Part shown: positions 27,175-36,310 of the stretch, piece by piece
How positions within the stretch are numbered: the stretch's first letter is position 1
Layout: every line of letters begins with the position of its first letter
Source: JAEZBP01 sp963832725
GTDB taxonomy: Bacteria; Myxococcota_A; Polyangia; Polyangiales; Sandaracinaceae
Length of the DNA stretch: 64,000 bases
Reading direction: 5' to 3'
Assembly: GCA_963832725.1 (NCBI GenBank)
Contig: CAWHVG010000007.1
Coordinates: 407,937-471,936, forward strand
Translations under genes and position numbers: made by a program
Notes under the pieces: model-generated
What the model saw: only the letters and a program-made list of their open reading frames with translations
Told to the model about the DNA's origin: nothing
The model's database searches: none

Positions 27175-28308
27175 TCAGGTCCACTCGATCTGCGGGAACG
27201 GAGGAGCGGGCCGCGCCAGGAGGTAGCCCTGCAGGTGCGTACAACCCAGCTCGACGAGGGTGTCCCGCTCGGGAACGGTCTCGACCCCTTCCGCGACGAC
27301 TTGCACGTCCAGATTGACGGCCAGCGACGTCAACGATCTCACGACTTCCCGCTTCACGGCGTCCGTGTCGATGTTCCGTACGAGCGACATGTCGATCTTC
27401 ACGACGTCGGGACGCACGCTCGCGAAATAGCTGAGCCCGGCGTATCCGGCGCCGAGGTCGTCCACGGCGAGGCGGTATCCCATCTCCCGGAGCTTGCGGA
27501 GCCGGTCCTCGAAGTCCGGCACGGTCTCGAGCGACGCGCGCTCGGTGAGCTCGAGCACCACGCGTTTCGCGTGCGGCGAGAGCGGCGCCCGCGGATCGAA
27601 GAGGTCGGGATCCGCGAGGTCCGCGACGTGAAGGTTCACGTAGAAGAGCGTCCCCGGCGGAGTCGTCGCGACGGTGTCCGCGACCAGCGCGCGCAGCCTC
27701 TGGCCGAGCAGGTGCAACGCGCCGAGCTTCTCCGCTGCATCGAGAACCGCGAGCGGGTTGGGCAGCTCGGGCTCGGCGGAACGGAGCAGGGCCTCGTACC
27801 CGATGGTCTCGTGGCTCCGGGTCGAGACCAGGGGCTGGTACGCCATCCAGATCCCTTCCAGCGCGCGGCGAAACGCCTGTTCCAGCCGCACGCGACCGCC
27901 CATCTGACCATGAGCACGCGCCAGATCCCGCGCGCGCTCGGCGTCGGCCAACGCCTTGTCCAGGTCACCGAGGTCGAGGGGCTTGGTCAGATATCGAAAT
28001 GCGCCGAGCTCGACCGCCCGGGCCGCCGTCTCAACGCTCGGGACGCCCGTCACGAAGATCACCGGGAGGTCGAGGTCACGGCCACGGATGGCTCGGAGCA
28101 GATCGAGCCCGCTCGCGCCGGGCATCGAGATATCCGAGACGACCGCGTCCGGCGCACCGTCCTCGATCCGCTCGAGCGCATCGGATGCCGAGGCCGCCGT
28201 CAGCACCTCGTAGTTCTTCTGTCGCAACGCGCGCGAAACGGCTCTCCTCAGAAGTTCGTCGTCGTCGACCAATAGAACGCGCAGCTTCGGTCGCTCGGAT
28301 TCGTTCAT
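27175..28308 (-). CDS. response regulator with EAL c-di-GMP phosphodiesterase domain
   Basis: 377 residues. The N-terminal receiver (residues 8-120) has the acidic pair VLLVDDDE, phospho-acceptor Asp in PDAVVSDISMPGASGL and Lys in FRYLTKPLDL. The EAL domain (residues about 140-375) has GYEALLR for the EAL motif, LFYVNLHVADL, VVLELTERASL, LAVDDLGAGYAGLSYF (the DDFG-type loop), VKIDMSLVRN, DVQVVAEGVET and LQGYLLARP, so the catalytic residues are largely retained and it should hydrolyse c-di-GMP to pGpG when phosphorylated. The start has AGGAGAAGG upstream. Divergent from the histidine kinase operon, which makes it the likely output for that system. Confidence 0.9.
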   Translation of the reverse strand: MNESERPKLRVLLVDDDELLRRAVSRALRQKNYEVLTAASASDALERIEDGAPDAVVSDISMPGASGLDLLRAIRGRDLDLPVIFVTGVPSVETAARAVELGAFRYLTKPLDLGDLDKALADAERARDLARAHGQMGGRVRLEQAFRRALEGIWMAYQPLVSTRSHETIGYEALLRSAEPELPNPLAVLDAAEKLGALHLLGQRLRALVADTVATTPPGTLFYVNLHVADLADPDLFDPRAPLSPHAKRVVLELTERASLETVPDFEDRLRKLREMGYRLAVDDLGAGYAGLSYFASVRPDVVKIDMSLVRNIDTDAVKREVVRSLTSLAVNLDVQVVAEGVETVPERDTLVELGCTHLQGYLLARPAPPFPQIEWT

Positions 28309-28875
28309 ACAAACCTACCTTCTCCTGGGGGCTGATGTGCGACCCCGTACGCTCCGATGGTACACGCGGCGCCGCGTGGCGCGCCGTACGCTCCGTCGAA
28401 TGACATGTCCGCGCTACCTAAGCGGACAAAGTGGCCATGGTATGTCAGGGATACGACCGTCCCGAATCGGGGACGGGTCGAGCGAGCTCCGCGATGCGGT
28501 GCCCCGATTCGTTCATTCGACGGCCAGGCGCGTGTATAGGTCGGGGGATACGCAGCACGGCCGCGCCGTCAATGGGACGAGGAGAGCTCTTTTCCTACGA
28601 GCGCGTGTAAGAAAAACCGACGTCGGCTCCGTTCTCCTCGCGCGCCGGTCCGTCTGCGCCAGCGCGTTTGCGAAGGCTGGCCTCGGCGCGGACCAGCCCA
28701 GATCCGGAGGCGCATGGCGCATTCGACGTGGTGGCGGGACGCCGGAATGAGCACGGGCGAAGCCCTACGCCGCTCGCGGGCACCGCTGCCGGTGTAGGGG
28801 ATTCGCCAACAGCTGTTGTGCAATTGCCTGTGGCGATCACCAGGTGGGGAGAAGTCAGCATCGCTTCCGTGACAT
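28309..28875. other. intergenic region between divergent signalling genes
   Basis: About 570 bp with no gene recognised on either strand. It should hold the promoter of the EAL regulator and regulatory sites for the kinase operon; the sigma-54-like box next to the kinase is described separately. Some A/T-richer text (about 28570-28620 and 28790-28830) stands out from the surrounding GC-rich sequence but resolves to no named site. Confidence 0.5.
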
Positions 28876-28891
28876 CGGCATGACCGTTGCT
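28876..28891 (+). promoter_or_regulatory. candidate sigma-54 (RpoN) promoter of the kinase operon
   Basis: The 16 bases CGGCATGACCGTTGCT match the consensus TGGCACGNNNNTTGCW at 10 of 12 informative positions, with GG and GC separated by exactly 10 bases (-24/-12 spacing). Transcription would begin near 28902, leaving a short leader with the GGGGAG ribosome site and the ATG at 28918. Sigma-54 promoters need an enhancer-binding activator, which is not seen nearby. One-off matches of this length are possible by chance in any genome. Confidence 0.45.
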
Positions 28892-28917
28892 CCATGATGT
28901 CGACGGGGAGCGACGAG

Positions 28918-30456
28918 ATGGATGACGATCGCAAGGCGAGGTTGGCCGCGTTCTGGTCGGCCTCACAAGAGCTCGAGAGCCGACTGAACGCGTCGGTGGA
29001 GGCCGCCGCGGAACGCGTCCCCGCGTTCGCCGCGCTGTTGGCGCGCATGACGGTGGCGCAGCGCGAGGAGCAGGCCGAGCGCGGGAAGGAGCTGCAGCGC
29101 CGCGCGCTGCTCGAGGACGACTGGACCCCGTACCTCGACGACCTGCGGGCGCAGGCTCAGGGCTACGCGCTCTCGGGGGTCGAGTTCGCGGACTGGTTCG
29201 AACTGATCGAGGTCTTTCGTCGTACCTTCGTGGCGGAGATGATTCCGGACACCGGTCGGTCCCGGGCCGCGCTGCTCGGCATGGAGCACTATCTCGACGT
29301 CGCCGTCTCGACGCTTGGTACGGCCTACATCGACGCCAAGGAGGCGCTGATCCGGCGGGCCGAGGAAGAGATCGAGCTCTACCGGGACATGTTCGTCCAC
29401 GCGACCTACGGGAAGCTGATCTACGAGTGGACGGAGCCTCGGGACGAAGGGTCGTTCCGACTCGTCGCGTTCAACCCCGTCGCCGTCGAGCTGGCGGGCG
29501 AAGATCTCGCTTCGTTCTCCGGGCGCCGCACGGCCGAGTGTCCACCGCCGGCGTGTCTGGGCCCCGAGGCGACGGCGATCTTCGCCGCCGAGCTCGGCGA
29601 CGGCGGCTCGGAGGGGTGGTCGATCGAGCATCGAGGGCGCGTGTTCGACGCGCGATGCTTCGCGATCGCGGAGGGACGCTTCCTCGGCGTGGTGCTCGAG
29701 GACAACACGGAGCAGCGGACCCTGGAGCGGGCGCTCGAGCGCCACGTCGCCGACCTCGAGCGCTCGAACCGAGAGCTCGACGACTTCGCGTACGTGACCT
29801 CGCACGATCTGAAGTCGCCGCTGTCGGACGTTCACAACCTGGCGCAGTGGATCGCCGAGGACGCTGCACCGCACCTCCCGGACGGCTCGCGCCGTCACCT
29901 GCAGCTCTTGCAGGAGCGCATCCAGCGGATGGACCGACTGCTGGACGACCTCCTCGAGTACTCGCGGGTCGGGCGCACCGCCGGAGACGCACGCGAGTTC
30001 GATGTCCACGACGTCTTCGAGGAGATTGTGGGGCTGATCGGTTCTGGGAAGGGGTTCGAGATCGTCCTCGAGAGCGCGCCCCTGACGTTTCACGGGCCCC
30101 GCGCGCCCTTCGCGGCCGTGCTGCGCAATCTCGTGTCGAACGCCATCAAGCATCACGATCGAGAAGCCGGGAGGATCACCGTGAAGGTGGAGCGGCTCGG
30201 ATCCCGGGCGGAGATTTGCGTGGCCGACGACGGGCCGGGGATCGCGCCCCAGTTCCACGGCCGCGTCTTTCGGATGTTCCAGACGCTGCGACCTCGGGAC
30301 GAGGTCGAGGGGAGCGGCGTAGGGCTCGCCATCGTGAAGAAGAGCGTGGAGATGCACGGCGGAGCGGTGGCCATCGAATCGGAGGGCCGAGGCACCACCG
30401 TTCGCTTCGACTGGCCGCTCCGGTGGCCGCTGGACGAGGAAGGGGGCAGCCGATGA
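28918..30456 (+). CDS. sensor histidine kinase with helical sensor and PAS-like domain
   Basis: 512 residues, no membrane segments, so a cytosolic sensor. The N-terminal 140 residues are a helical bundle (LRAQAQGYALSGVEFADWFE ... EHYLDVAVSTLGTAY) of the type found before PAS domains. A PAS-like domain follows (residues about 165-275), then a HisKA dimerisation helix pair with the phospho-His in SHDLKSPLSDV, and the ATP-binding domain with N box LRNLVSNAIKHHDREAG, G1 VADDGPGIAP and G2 GSGVGLAIVKKSVEMHGG. The start at 28918 fits both the GGGGAG site and the candidate promoter. The stop overlaps the ATG of the receiver gene. Confidence 0.88.
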   Translation: MDDDRKARLAAFWSASQELESRLNASVEAAAERVPAFAALLARMTVAQREEQAERGKELQRRALLEDDWTPYLDDLRAQAQGYALSGVEFADWFELIEVFRRTFVAEMIPDTGRSRAALLGMEHYLDVAVSTLGTAYIDAKEALIRRAEEEIELYRDMFVHATYGKLIYEWTEPRDEGSFRLVAFNPVAVELAGEDLASFSGRRTAECPPPACLGPEATAIFAAELGDGGSEGWSIEHRGRVFDARCFAIAEGRFLGVVLEDNTEQRTLERALERHVADLERSNRELDDFAYVTSHDLKSPLSDVHNLAQWIAEDAAPHLPDGSRRHLQLLQERIQRMDRLLDDLLEYSRVGRTAGDAREFDVHDVFEEIVGLIGSGKGFEIVLESAPLTFHGPRAPFAAVLRNLVSNAIKHHDREAGRITVKVERLGSRAEICVADDGPGIAPQFHGRVFRMFQTLRPRDEVEGSGVGLAIVKKSVEMHGGAVAIESEGRGTTVRFDWPLRWPLDEEGGSR

Positions 30457-30878
30457 GCGGTCGGGATGTCACGGTCCTGGTGGTCGAGGACAACTCCGTC
30501 GACCGGGAGGCGATCCGCCGCGCGTTCCGCAGGCACCGCATCGCCAACCCGATGGTGTTCGCGATCGACGGCGTCGAGGCGCTCGACGTGCTGCGAGGAG
30601 CCGAGGGCCGGGAGCGCGTTCCGCGCCCCTATCTGATCCTCCTCGACCTCAACCTCCCGCGGATGGGTGGGATCGAGCTGCTCCGTGACTTGCGTGCCGA
30701 TGCCGCGCTGCGGGACGCGATCGTGTTCGTACTGACCACGTCGAAGCGCGATCAGGACAAGGTGGACGCATACGACCTCAACGTGGCCGGCTACATCGCG
30801 AAGAGCGACGTGGGCGCCGGGTTCATCAACCTGATCGAGCTCTTGGATCACTACTGGCGAATCGTGGAGTTCCCATGA
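30453..30878 (+). CDS. single-domain response regulator (Rcp1-like)
   Basis: 141 residues, a receiver alone. The acidic pair is VLVVEDNSVDREAI, the phospho-acceptor is the Asp in LILLDLNLPRMGGIELL, the switch Thr/Ser is TTSKRDQDKVDAY and the Lys is YIAKSDVG. This wording, with the extra C-terminal helix (FINLIELLDHYWRIVEF), is typical of Rcp1/CheY-like partners of bacteriophytochrome-type kinases and of multi-step relays. Start and stop overlap both neighbours by 4 bp (ATGA), so three gene products are made in fixed ratio. Likely shuttles phosphate between the kinase before it and the hybrid kinase after it. Confidence 0.9.
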   Translation: MSGRDVTVLVVEDNSVDREAIRRAFRRHRIANPMVFAIDGVEALDVLRGAEGRERVPRPYLILLDLNLPRMGGIELLRDLRADAALRDAIVFVLTTSKRDQDKVDAYDLNVAGYIAKSDVGAGFINLIELLDHYWRIVEFP

Positions 30879-32776
30879 CGACGCTTGGCGGAACCGTCCT
30901 GGTGGTCGACGACAACGCGGTCGACCGCGCGCGAATTCGACGCCTCTTGGGTCACGGGCCGACCCTGCTGGAAGCGGCGACGGCGCGCGAGGGGGTGGAG
31001 ACTGCGAGGACCTGCGAGGTCGACTGCGTCCTGCTCGACAACCGCCTGCCCGACCACGACGGGATCGACGTCATCGCCGACTTCGTCAGCCGTGGGGTGC
31101 CGGTGCTCATGCTCACGGCACAAGGCAACGAAGCCGTCGCGGTCGCGGCGATGAAGCTCGGTGCCACCGACTATCTGAACAAAGCCAGCCTCGACGCCGA
31201 GCAGCTCCGGCGGGGGATCGTGCAAGCGCTGGAGCGCCACCGGCTGCAGTGCGAGCTCGAGGCGAAGACGAGGATCCTCGCCGAGCGCGAGGCGCGCCTC
31301 CGGTTTCTGCTCGAGCAGCTTCCGGCCATCACCTGGACGATCGATCCGAATGGGCGTTTGACCTCGCTGGCGGGAGCCGGGCTCGCTGCCGCCGGCGTGG
31401 AGGAGTCCGACGAGCTCGTGGGGCGGCCGCTCCGCGACGTGCCCATCGGGCTGCCGCTGGTGCTGCGGGCGCACGAGCGCGCTCTGCAAGGCCGGACCGG
31501 AAGCGAGATGCTCGAGGTGGGTGCCGGCGTCTACTACCAGGCTCACGTCGCACCGCTGCGCGGGCCGACCGGCGACATCGTGGGGAGCATCGGCGTCGCG
31601 CTCGACGTGACCGAGGCGCGCACGTTCGAGCGGATGCTCCGTCATGCCACCAAGATGGAGGCCCTCGGCAAGCTCGCCGGCGGCGTGGCTCACGACTTCA
31701 ACAACATCCTGAGCGCCATCGTCAGCTTCGGGACCTTCGCCTACGATGCGTTGCACGAGCAGGACCCGGTTCGCGAGGATATCGGCGAGGTGCTCGGAGC
31801 GGCCCATCGCGCGGCCGATCTCGTGAAGCAGCTCCTGAGCTTCGCGCGGCAGAGGGTGAGTGAGCCGCAGCCCGTCGACGTCGCCGCGACCGCGCACGGC
31901 GTCCTCCCGATGCTCCGGCGGCTGGTCGGCGAAGACGTGGAGGTCGAGCTGGACATCGCAAAGTCGCCCTGGCCCGCGCTCGTCGACAAGGGCGAGTTGG
32001 AGCAGGTCTTGGTGAACCTGGTCGTGAACGCGCGGGACGCGATGCCGAGCGGAGGGCGGATCCTCGTCGGCGTCTGCACCGCCACGCTCACCGCGGAGCT
32101 GATCGAAGCGCGCGGCCGGGCGCTGCAGCCCGGCGACTATGTGATCGTCTCGGTCACCGACGACGGGGAGGGCATCGCCGCGGAAGTGGCCGAGCGGATC
32201 TTCGACCCCTTCTTCACCACGAAGGGCGTCGGAGAGGGCACGGGCCTCGGCCTCAGCACCGTGTACGGAATCGCCGAGCAGGCGTGCGGGGCGGTCACCT
32301 ACTACACCGAGCTCGGCGTGGGGACGACGTTTCGCGTGTACCTCCCGCGTGCGAAGTCGGTCTCGCAAGCGGCGGCGCCGACGGTCATGCCGGTGGTGGA
32401 GGGCGGCTCGGAGCGGATCCTCGTCGTGGAGGACGACTCCGGCGTGCGTGCCGTCGTCGTCAGGGCGTTGACGAGCATCGGCTATGGCGTCGTCGAAGCG
32501 TCCGGACGGGACGAGGCCTTGGCGGCCTTGGAGCGCGACGCACCTCCGGAGCTGGTCCTGACCGACGTCATCATGCCCGGCACGAACGGCTTCGAGCTCG
32601 CGCAGCACATTTGGGAGACGTGGCCTGGGCTGCCCATCCTCTTCATGTCCGGCTACACCGAGCGCGCGATTCGTGAGCGCGCCCAGCTCCCGGAGGGGAC
32701 GGTGGTGCTGGAGAAGCCGATCGACCCGCACACCGTGGCGAGGGCGGTGGCGCGGGCGTTCGGGCGAGCGTCTTGA
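30875..32776 (+). CDS. hybrid kinase: receiver-PAS-HisKA-HATPase-receiver
   Basis: 633 residues. Domain order: receiver 1 (residues 7-122; VLVVDDNAVD, LLDNRLPDHDGIDV, TDYLNKASLD), a PAS-like segment (about 140-250), HisKA with the phospho-His in LAGGVAHDFNNILSAIV (the NtrB-like HDFNN form), an ATPase with N box VLVNLVVNARDAMPSGG, G1 VTDDGEGI, FDPFFTTKGVGEGTGLGLS and a G2, then receiver 2 (about 505-630; ILVVEDDSGVR, LVLTDVIMPGTNGFELAQHI, VLEKPIDP). Phosphate could enter at receiver 1 from the partner kinase and leave by receiver 2. The start ATG overlaps the previous stop. Confidence 0.9.
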   Translation: MTTLGGTVLVVDDNAVDRARIRRLLGHGPTLLEAATAREGVETARTCEVDCVLLDNRLPDHDGIDVIADFVSRGVPVLMLTAQGNEAVAVAAMKLGATDYLNKASLDAEQLRRGIVQALERHRLQCELEAKTRILAEREARLRFLLEQLPAITWTIDPNGRLTSLAGAGLAAAGVEESDELVGRPLRDVPIGLPLVLRAHERALQGRTGSEMLEVGAGVYYQAHVAPLRGPTGDIVGSIGVALDVTEARTFERMLRHATKMEALGKLAGGVAHDFNNILSAIVSFGTFAYDALHEQDPVREDIGEVLGAAHRAADLVKQLLSFARQRVSEPQPVDVAATAHGVLPMLRRLVGEDVEVELDIAKSPWPALVDKGELEQVLVNLVVNARDAMPSGGRILVGVCTATLTAELIEARGRALQPGDYVIVSVTDDGEGIAAEVAERIFDPFFTTKGVGEGTGLGLSTVYGIAEQACGAVTYYTELGVGTTFRVYLPRAKSVSQAAAPTVMPVVEGGSERILVVEDDSGVRAVVVRALTSIGYGVVEASGRDEALAALERDAPPELVLTDVIMPGTNGFELAQHIWETWPGLPILFMSGYTERAIRERAQLPEGTVVLEKPIDPHTVARAVARAFGRAS

Positions 32777-32923
32777 CGGGCGACGCAGCGTACCGAGACG
32801 AGTGTCAATTGGCATGGATGCGGGTCGCCGCGGCAGCGAGACTCCGCTCTTCGACGCACGTCGGCGGGGGCCGTTTCTCCGCGTTTCCGTTTCTGCGGGG
32901 GCGAGCCCGCTGGGGAGCTCGGC

Positions 32924-35176
32924 TCAGGTCGTGACGAAGCCCGCGCGGCGGATCGGCAGCGCGCGGACGCGCTCGCCCGTCGCGTCGAAGATCGCGTTCG
33001 CGAGGGCGGGCGCGACGGGCGGGACTCCCGGCTCGCCGACACCCGCCGGCGGCGCGTCGCTGTCCACGACGAGCGCGGTCAGCTCTCGCGGCGTCTGTGC
33101 CATCCGCAGGACGGGGTAGCTGTCGAAGTTGTCCTGCACGATGGTGCCGTTCCGCGCGTCGATCGCGCCGTCGAGCGCGAGGCTCAGCCCGTAGACCAGC
33201 GAGCCTTCGAGCTGGGCCCGGATGCGGTCTTCGTCGATCGCGCGCCCGCAGTCGATCCCGATGTGCGCCCGCGTGACGCGGACGTTGCGGTCCTGCACTT
33301 CGACCTCGATCGCCGCCGCCACGTAGGAGACGAAGCTGCGATGGACCGCGATGCCTTTGCCGCGGCCACTGCCGGCCGGTCGTGACCAGGAGAAGCTCTC
33401 GGCCACGCGCTCGAGCACACGACGCATGCGACCGGTGTCGAAGGGGTGCTCCTCGAGCGACTCGCCGTAGTTCCACACCGATTCGACACCGAGATCGTGA
33501 GCATCGAGCTGGGCCGGCGGTCCCAAGAGGCTCCGGTACACGTCGAGGGGATCGCGGTCGCTCGCGCGGGCGATCTCGTCGACGAAGCTGCCGATGGCGA
33601 ACGCGTGGTAGATGTTGGCCACCGAGCGCATCCAGCCGATCCGCACGTGCGCGTCGGCGGGTCCGTTCTCGACCTGGAAGTTGGGTACGCGGAAGGGGTT
33701 CTCGACCAGCCCCATGCCGGTCTCGGCCTCGCTGGCGTAGCGCACGTCCGGCGCGAAGGTGGCCGCGATGCTGGGCTGGGCGCTGCGGTGGAGCCACGCG
33801 GTCACGTTGCCCGCCGCGTCGAGCCCCGCCTCGAGCCGTTGCGCGCTGACCGTGTGGTAGTAGCCGTGCCGGAGCTCGTCCTCGCGCGTCCACTGCACGC
33901 GCACCGGTGCGCCGGCCGCCCGCGCCAGGAGGGCCGCCTCCACGCCGAAGTCCGGCTTGGACTTCCGGCCGAAGCCGCCGCCCAGGAAGGTGACGTGCAC
34001 GGTCACCCGCGAAGGATCGACCTCGAGCACCCGCGCAATCTCGTCGCGCATGCCGATCGGATGCTGGGTCGGAGCCCAAATCTCGACCGCGCCGTCGCGC
34101 CATTCGGCGACCGCCGCCATCGGCTCCATCGGCGACTGAGAGAGGTGCGGCACGTAGTAGTCGGCCGACAGGCGGTGCGCCGCCGCCTCCATCGCCGCCG
34201 CCACGTCACCCTGCGAGCGCAGCACGCGCGCCGGCTGGCTCACGGTCTCTTCGAGCGCCGCGCGGAAGGTCTCGCTGTCGTAGCCCGAGTGGGGTCCGTC
34301 CTCCCACTCGACCGCGAGCGCGCGGCGACCCTGGAGCGCAGCCCAGGTGTGATCGGCGACGACCGCCACGCCACCGAGTGGCGCGAATCCGGTGGGCAGG
34401 TTCACGACCGGAATCTCCACGACCTTCCGGACGCCGGGGACCGCCATGGCCGCGTCGCGGTCGTAGCGCGACCAGTGCGCGCCCACGCTGGGCGGCCGCA
34501 CGACCATCGCCGTCAGCATCCCCGGCCGCACGACGTCGGCGCCGAAGACCGCGCGGCCGGTCGTCATGGCCTCGAAATCCAGGCTCGGCATGCCGTGGCC
34601 GACGAAGCGGAAGTCGGCGGGGTCTTTGAGGTGGAGCTCGCGTCGCGAAGGGACCGGCAGGCGCCCGGCCTCCTCCGCCAGCGCGCCGAAGGGGAGGCTC
34701 CGTCCGGAGGGCTCGTGGTGAACTTCGTGGGCCCGGGCGTGGCACTCGGACGCCGGGACGTGCCAGCGCGCCGCCGCCGCCCGCTCGAGCATCAGACGCG
34801 CGCTCGCGCCGGCCTCTCGCATGGGCAGGAAGAAGCGTCGCCCGCTGCGGGAGCCGTCGGTGTCCTGGCTGCCGTAGCGCAGATCGCCGTCCGCCTGCAC
34901 GATGCGAACGCGGTCCCAGTCGGCCTCGAGCTCGTCCGCGACCACGGCCGCCAGCGCGGTCCGGATCCCCTGCCCCATCTCGCTCCGGTGCGCGACGATG
35001 TGCACCGTGCCGGAAGGGTCGAGGGCGACGAAGAGCCCGAGAGAGGCGCGCGCCGGCGCCGACCCGCCGGAGAGCTGCTGCGCGATGCCGCGCGAGCGCA
35101 GCGAGGACACCGAGAGGGCGAGCCCGCCGACGCCGAGCATACGCAGCATGTCGCGTCGGCCGACCTTCTCAATCAT
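32924..35176 (-). CDS. iorB: xanthine-dehydrogenase-family molybdopterin-binding subunit (isoquinoline 1-oxidoreductase beta-like)
   Basis: 750 residues. A twin-arginine-type signal (EKVGRRDMLRMLGVGGLALS) sends the folded Mo protein to the periplasm. Mo-cofactor-binding elements of the family are visible: GQGIRTALAAVVADELEADW, a QSPMEPMAAVAEW, FLGGGFGRKSKPDFGVEAAL, SVWNYGESLEEHPFDTGRMR and the catalytic-Glu region AGVGEPGVPPVAPALANAIF. It groups with IorB-like large subunits, which lack the FAD subunit and pass electrons to cytochrome c. The start overlaps the small-subunit stop by 8 bp. Substrate: N-heteroaromatic or aldehyde type, not assignable from sequence. Confidence 0.87.
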   Translation of the reverse strand: MIEKVGRRDMLRMLGVGGLALSVSSLRSRGIAQQLSGGSAPARASLGLFVALDPSGTVHIVAHRSEMGQGIRTALAAVVADELEADWDRVRIVQADGDLRYGSQDTDGSRSGRRFFLPMREAGASARLMLERAAAARWHVPASECHARAHEVHHEPSGRSLPFGALAEEAGRLPVPSRRELHLKDPADFRFVGHGMPSLDFEAMTTGRAVFGADVVRPGMLTAMVVRPPSVGAHWSRYDRDAAMAVPGVRKVVEIPVVNLPTGFAPLGGVAVVADHTWAALQGRRALAVEWEDGPHSGYDSETFRAALEETVSQPARVLRSQGDVAAAMEAAAHRLSADYYVPHLSQSPMEPMAAVAEWRDGAVEIWAPTQHPIGMRDEIARVLEVDPSRVTVHVTFLGGGFGRKSKPDFGVEAALLARAAGAPVRVQWTREDELRHGYYHTVSAQRLEAGLDAAGNVTAWLHRSAQPSIAATFAPDVRYASEAETGMGLVENPFRVPNFQVENGPADAHVRIGWMRSVANIYHAFAIGSFVDEIARASDRDPLDVYRSLLGPPAQLDAHDLGVESVWNYGESLEEHPFDTGRMRRVLERVAESFSWSRPAGSGRGKGIAVHRSFVSYVAAAIEVEVQDRNVRVTRAHIGIDCGRAIDEDRIRAQLEGSLVYGLSLALDGAIDARNGTIVQDNFDSYPVLRMAQTPRELTALVVDSDAPPAGVGEPGVPPVAPALANAIFDATGERVRALPIRRAGFVTT

Positions 35177-35645
35177 GGCCGTCCTCGTCGCGTGTGAGCG
35201 CCGCGGCGCGGTGGATCGCGGCGCGGATGCGCGGGTACGTCCCGCACCGGCAGATGTTGCCGGCCATCGAACGATCGATCTGGTCGTCGTCCGGGTCGGG
35301 GACGACGGCGAGCAGCGCCGCCGCGCTCATGATCTGGCCGGACTGGCAGTAGCCGCATTGCGGAACGCGCTCTTCCCGCCACGCGCGCTGCACCGGATGG
35401 TCTCCGTCCGGCGAGAGGCCCTCGATGGAGGTCACCTCACGCCCGGCGGCCACCCGCACCGGGGTCGCGCACGAACGGTACGCGTGCCCGTCGATGTGCA
35501 CCACGCACGCGCCGCAGAGCGCGCGGCCGCAGCCGTACTTCGTGCCGCGCAGCCCGACCACGTCGCGCAGGAACCACAGGAGCGGCATCTCTTCGTCGCC
35601 CTCGTGGGTGTGCTCTCGTCCGTTGATCCGAAGACGGATGGTCAT
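35169..35645 (-). CDS. iorA: 2Fe-2S subunit of the same molybdenum hydroxylase (isoquinoline 1-oxidoreductase alpha-like)
   Basis: 158 residues with both iron-sulfur clusters. The plant-ferredoxin-type site is LRGTKYGCGRALCGACVVHI, with the fourth Cys in YRSCATPV; the second, helical 2Fe-2S site is VPQCGYCQSGQIMSAAALL and MAGNICRCGTYPRIRAAI. The start at 35645 gives the normal length for IorA-like subunits (about 155); a longer upstream reading would run through the cytochrome gene. The ATG shares a base with the cytochrome stop (TGATG) and its own stop lies inside the large-subunit start, so all subunits are coupled. It carries no signal and probably travels with the large subunit. Confidence 0.9.
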   Translation of the reverse strand: MTIRLRINGREHTHEGDEEMPLLWFLRDVVGLRGTKYGCGRALCGACVVHIDGHAYRSCATPVRVAAGREVTSIEGLSPDGDHPVQRAWREERVPQCGYCQSGQIMSAAALLAVVPDPDDDQIDRSMAGNICRCGTYPRIRAAIHRAAALTRDEDGHD

Positions 35646-36310
35646 CAGCGCTCCTCGATCGTCCGATTCGCTTCCGGGCAGACGGCGCCGCTGTCGATCC
35701 ACGCTCGGAGGAGCGACGCGAAGAGCGCTTGCGAGCCCGGTGCCGGCACACGGCTCGCTCCGGGGTGCCACCCCCACGCGATCAGCTCGTTCGTGGCCGA
35801 GAGCTCCACCAGCTCTTCCAGGTCGCGGTGCCCGTTCTCAGCGGGATCCTTCAACTGTGCGCAGAGCTGGCGCGGCGTGCGCGCCTCCCACGCCATCGTG
35901 GCCGGCGCCAGATCCCAGTGGGGTGCGCCCGGCACGTTCGCCGCTTCGACGTTGGCGTCTTGATGGCAGGAGAAGCAGTACATCGCCGGCGTCGCGCGAG
36001 CGACCGGCGGGACGTGCGCGTGCGAGTCGTCGCCCTGCCGCGGCGCGTCCCCGCTCGGGTGGCAGTTGACGCAGCGCGGGTGCAGCATCACGCGGCTCGC
36101 TTCGAGGAAGAGCGCCTGCGAGCGGGCTCTCCCATCGGCGATGTGCTCGAAGTCGGCTGGGCCGCGCAGGCCCGCGGTCCCGGCGACGAGCGGCACCTCG
36201 TAGCGCTCCGGCGCTGGCGACTGCTCTTCCGCGCAGGACGAGCACGCGACCATGCTCGCGGCCGCGACGAGCGTGAGCACGAAGAGGATCACGGTTCGTG
36301 CGCTCGTCAC
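35645..36310 (-). CDS. dihaem c-type cytochrome lipoprotein of the molybdenum hydroxylase operon
   Basis: 221 residues. An N-terminal lipoprotein-like signal (VILFVLTLVAAASMVACSSC) anchors it. Two haem-c sites are seen, CVNCH near residue 80 and CFSCH near residue 112, each with downstream Met/His candidates. Such cytochromes accompany IorAB-type enzymes and carry electrons to the respiratory chain. The protein ends in WIDSGAVCPEANRTIEER. The GTG start overlaps the stop of the MocA-like gene (GTGA at 36307-36310) and its own stop overlaps the small-subunit ATG. Confidence 0.82.
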   Translation of the reverse strand: MTSARTVILFVLTLVAAASMVACSSCAEEQSPAPERYEVPLVAGTAGLRGPADFEHIADGRARSQALFLEASRVMLHPRCVNCHPSGDAPRQGDDSHAHVPPVARATPAMYCFSCHQDANVEAANVPGAPHWDLAPATMAWEARTPRQLCAQLKDPAENGHRDLEELVELSATNELIAWGWHPGASRVPAPGSQALFASLLRAWIDSGAVCPEANRTIEER

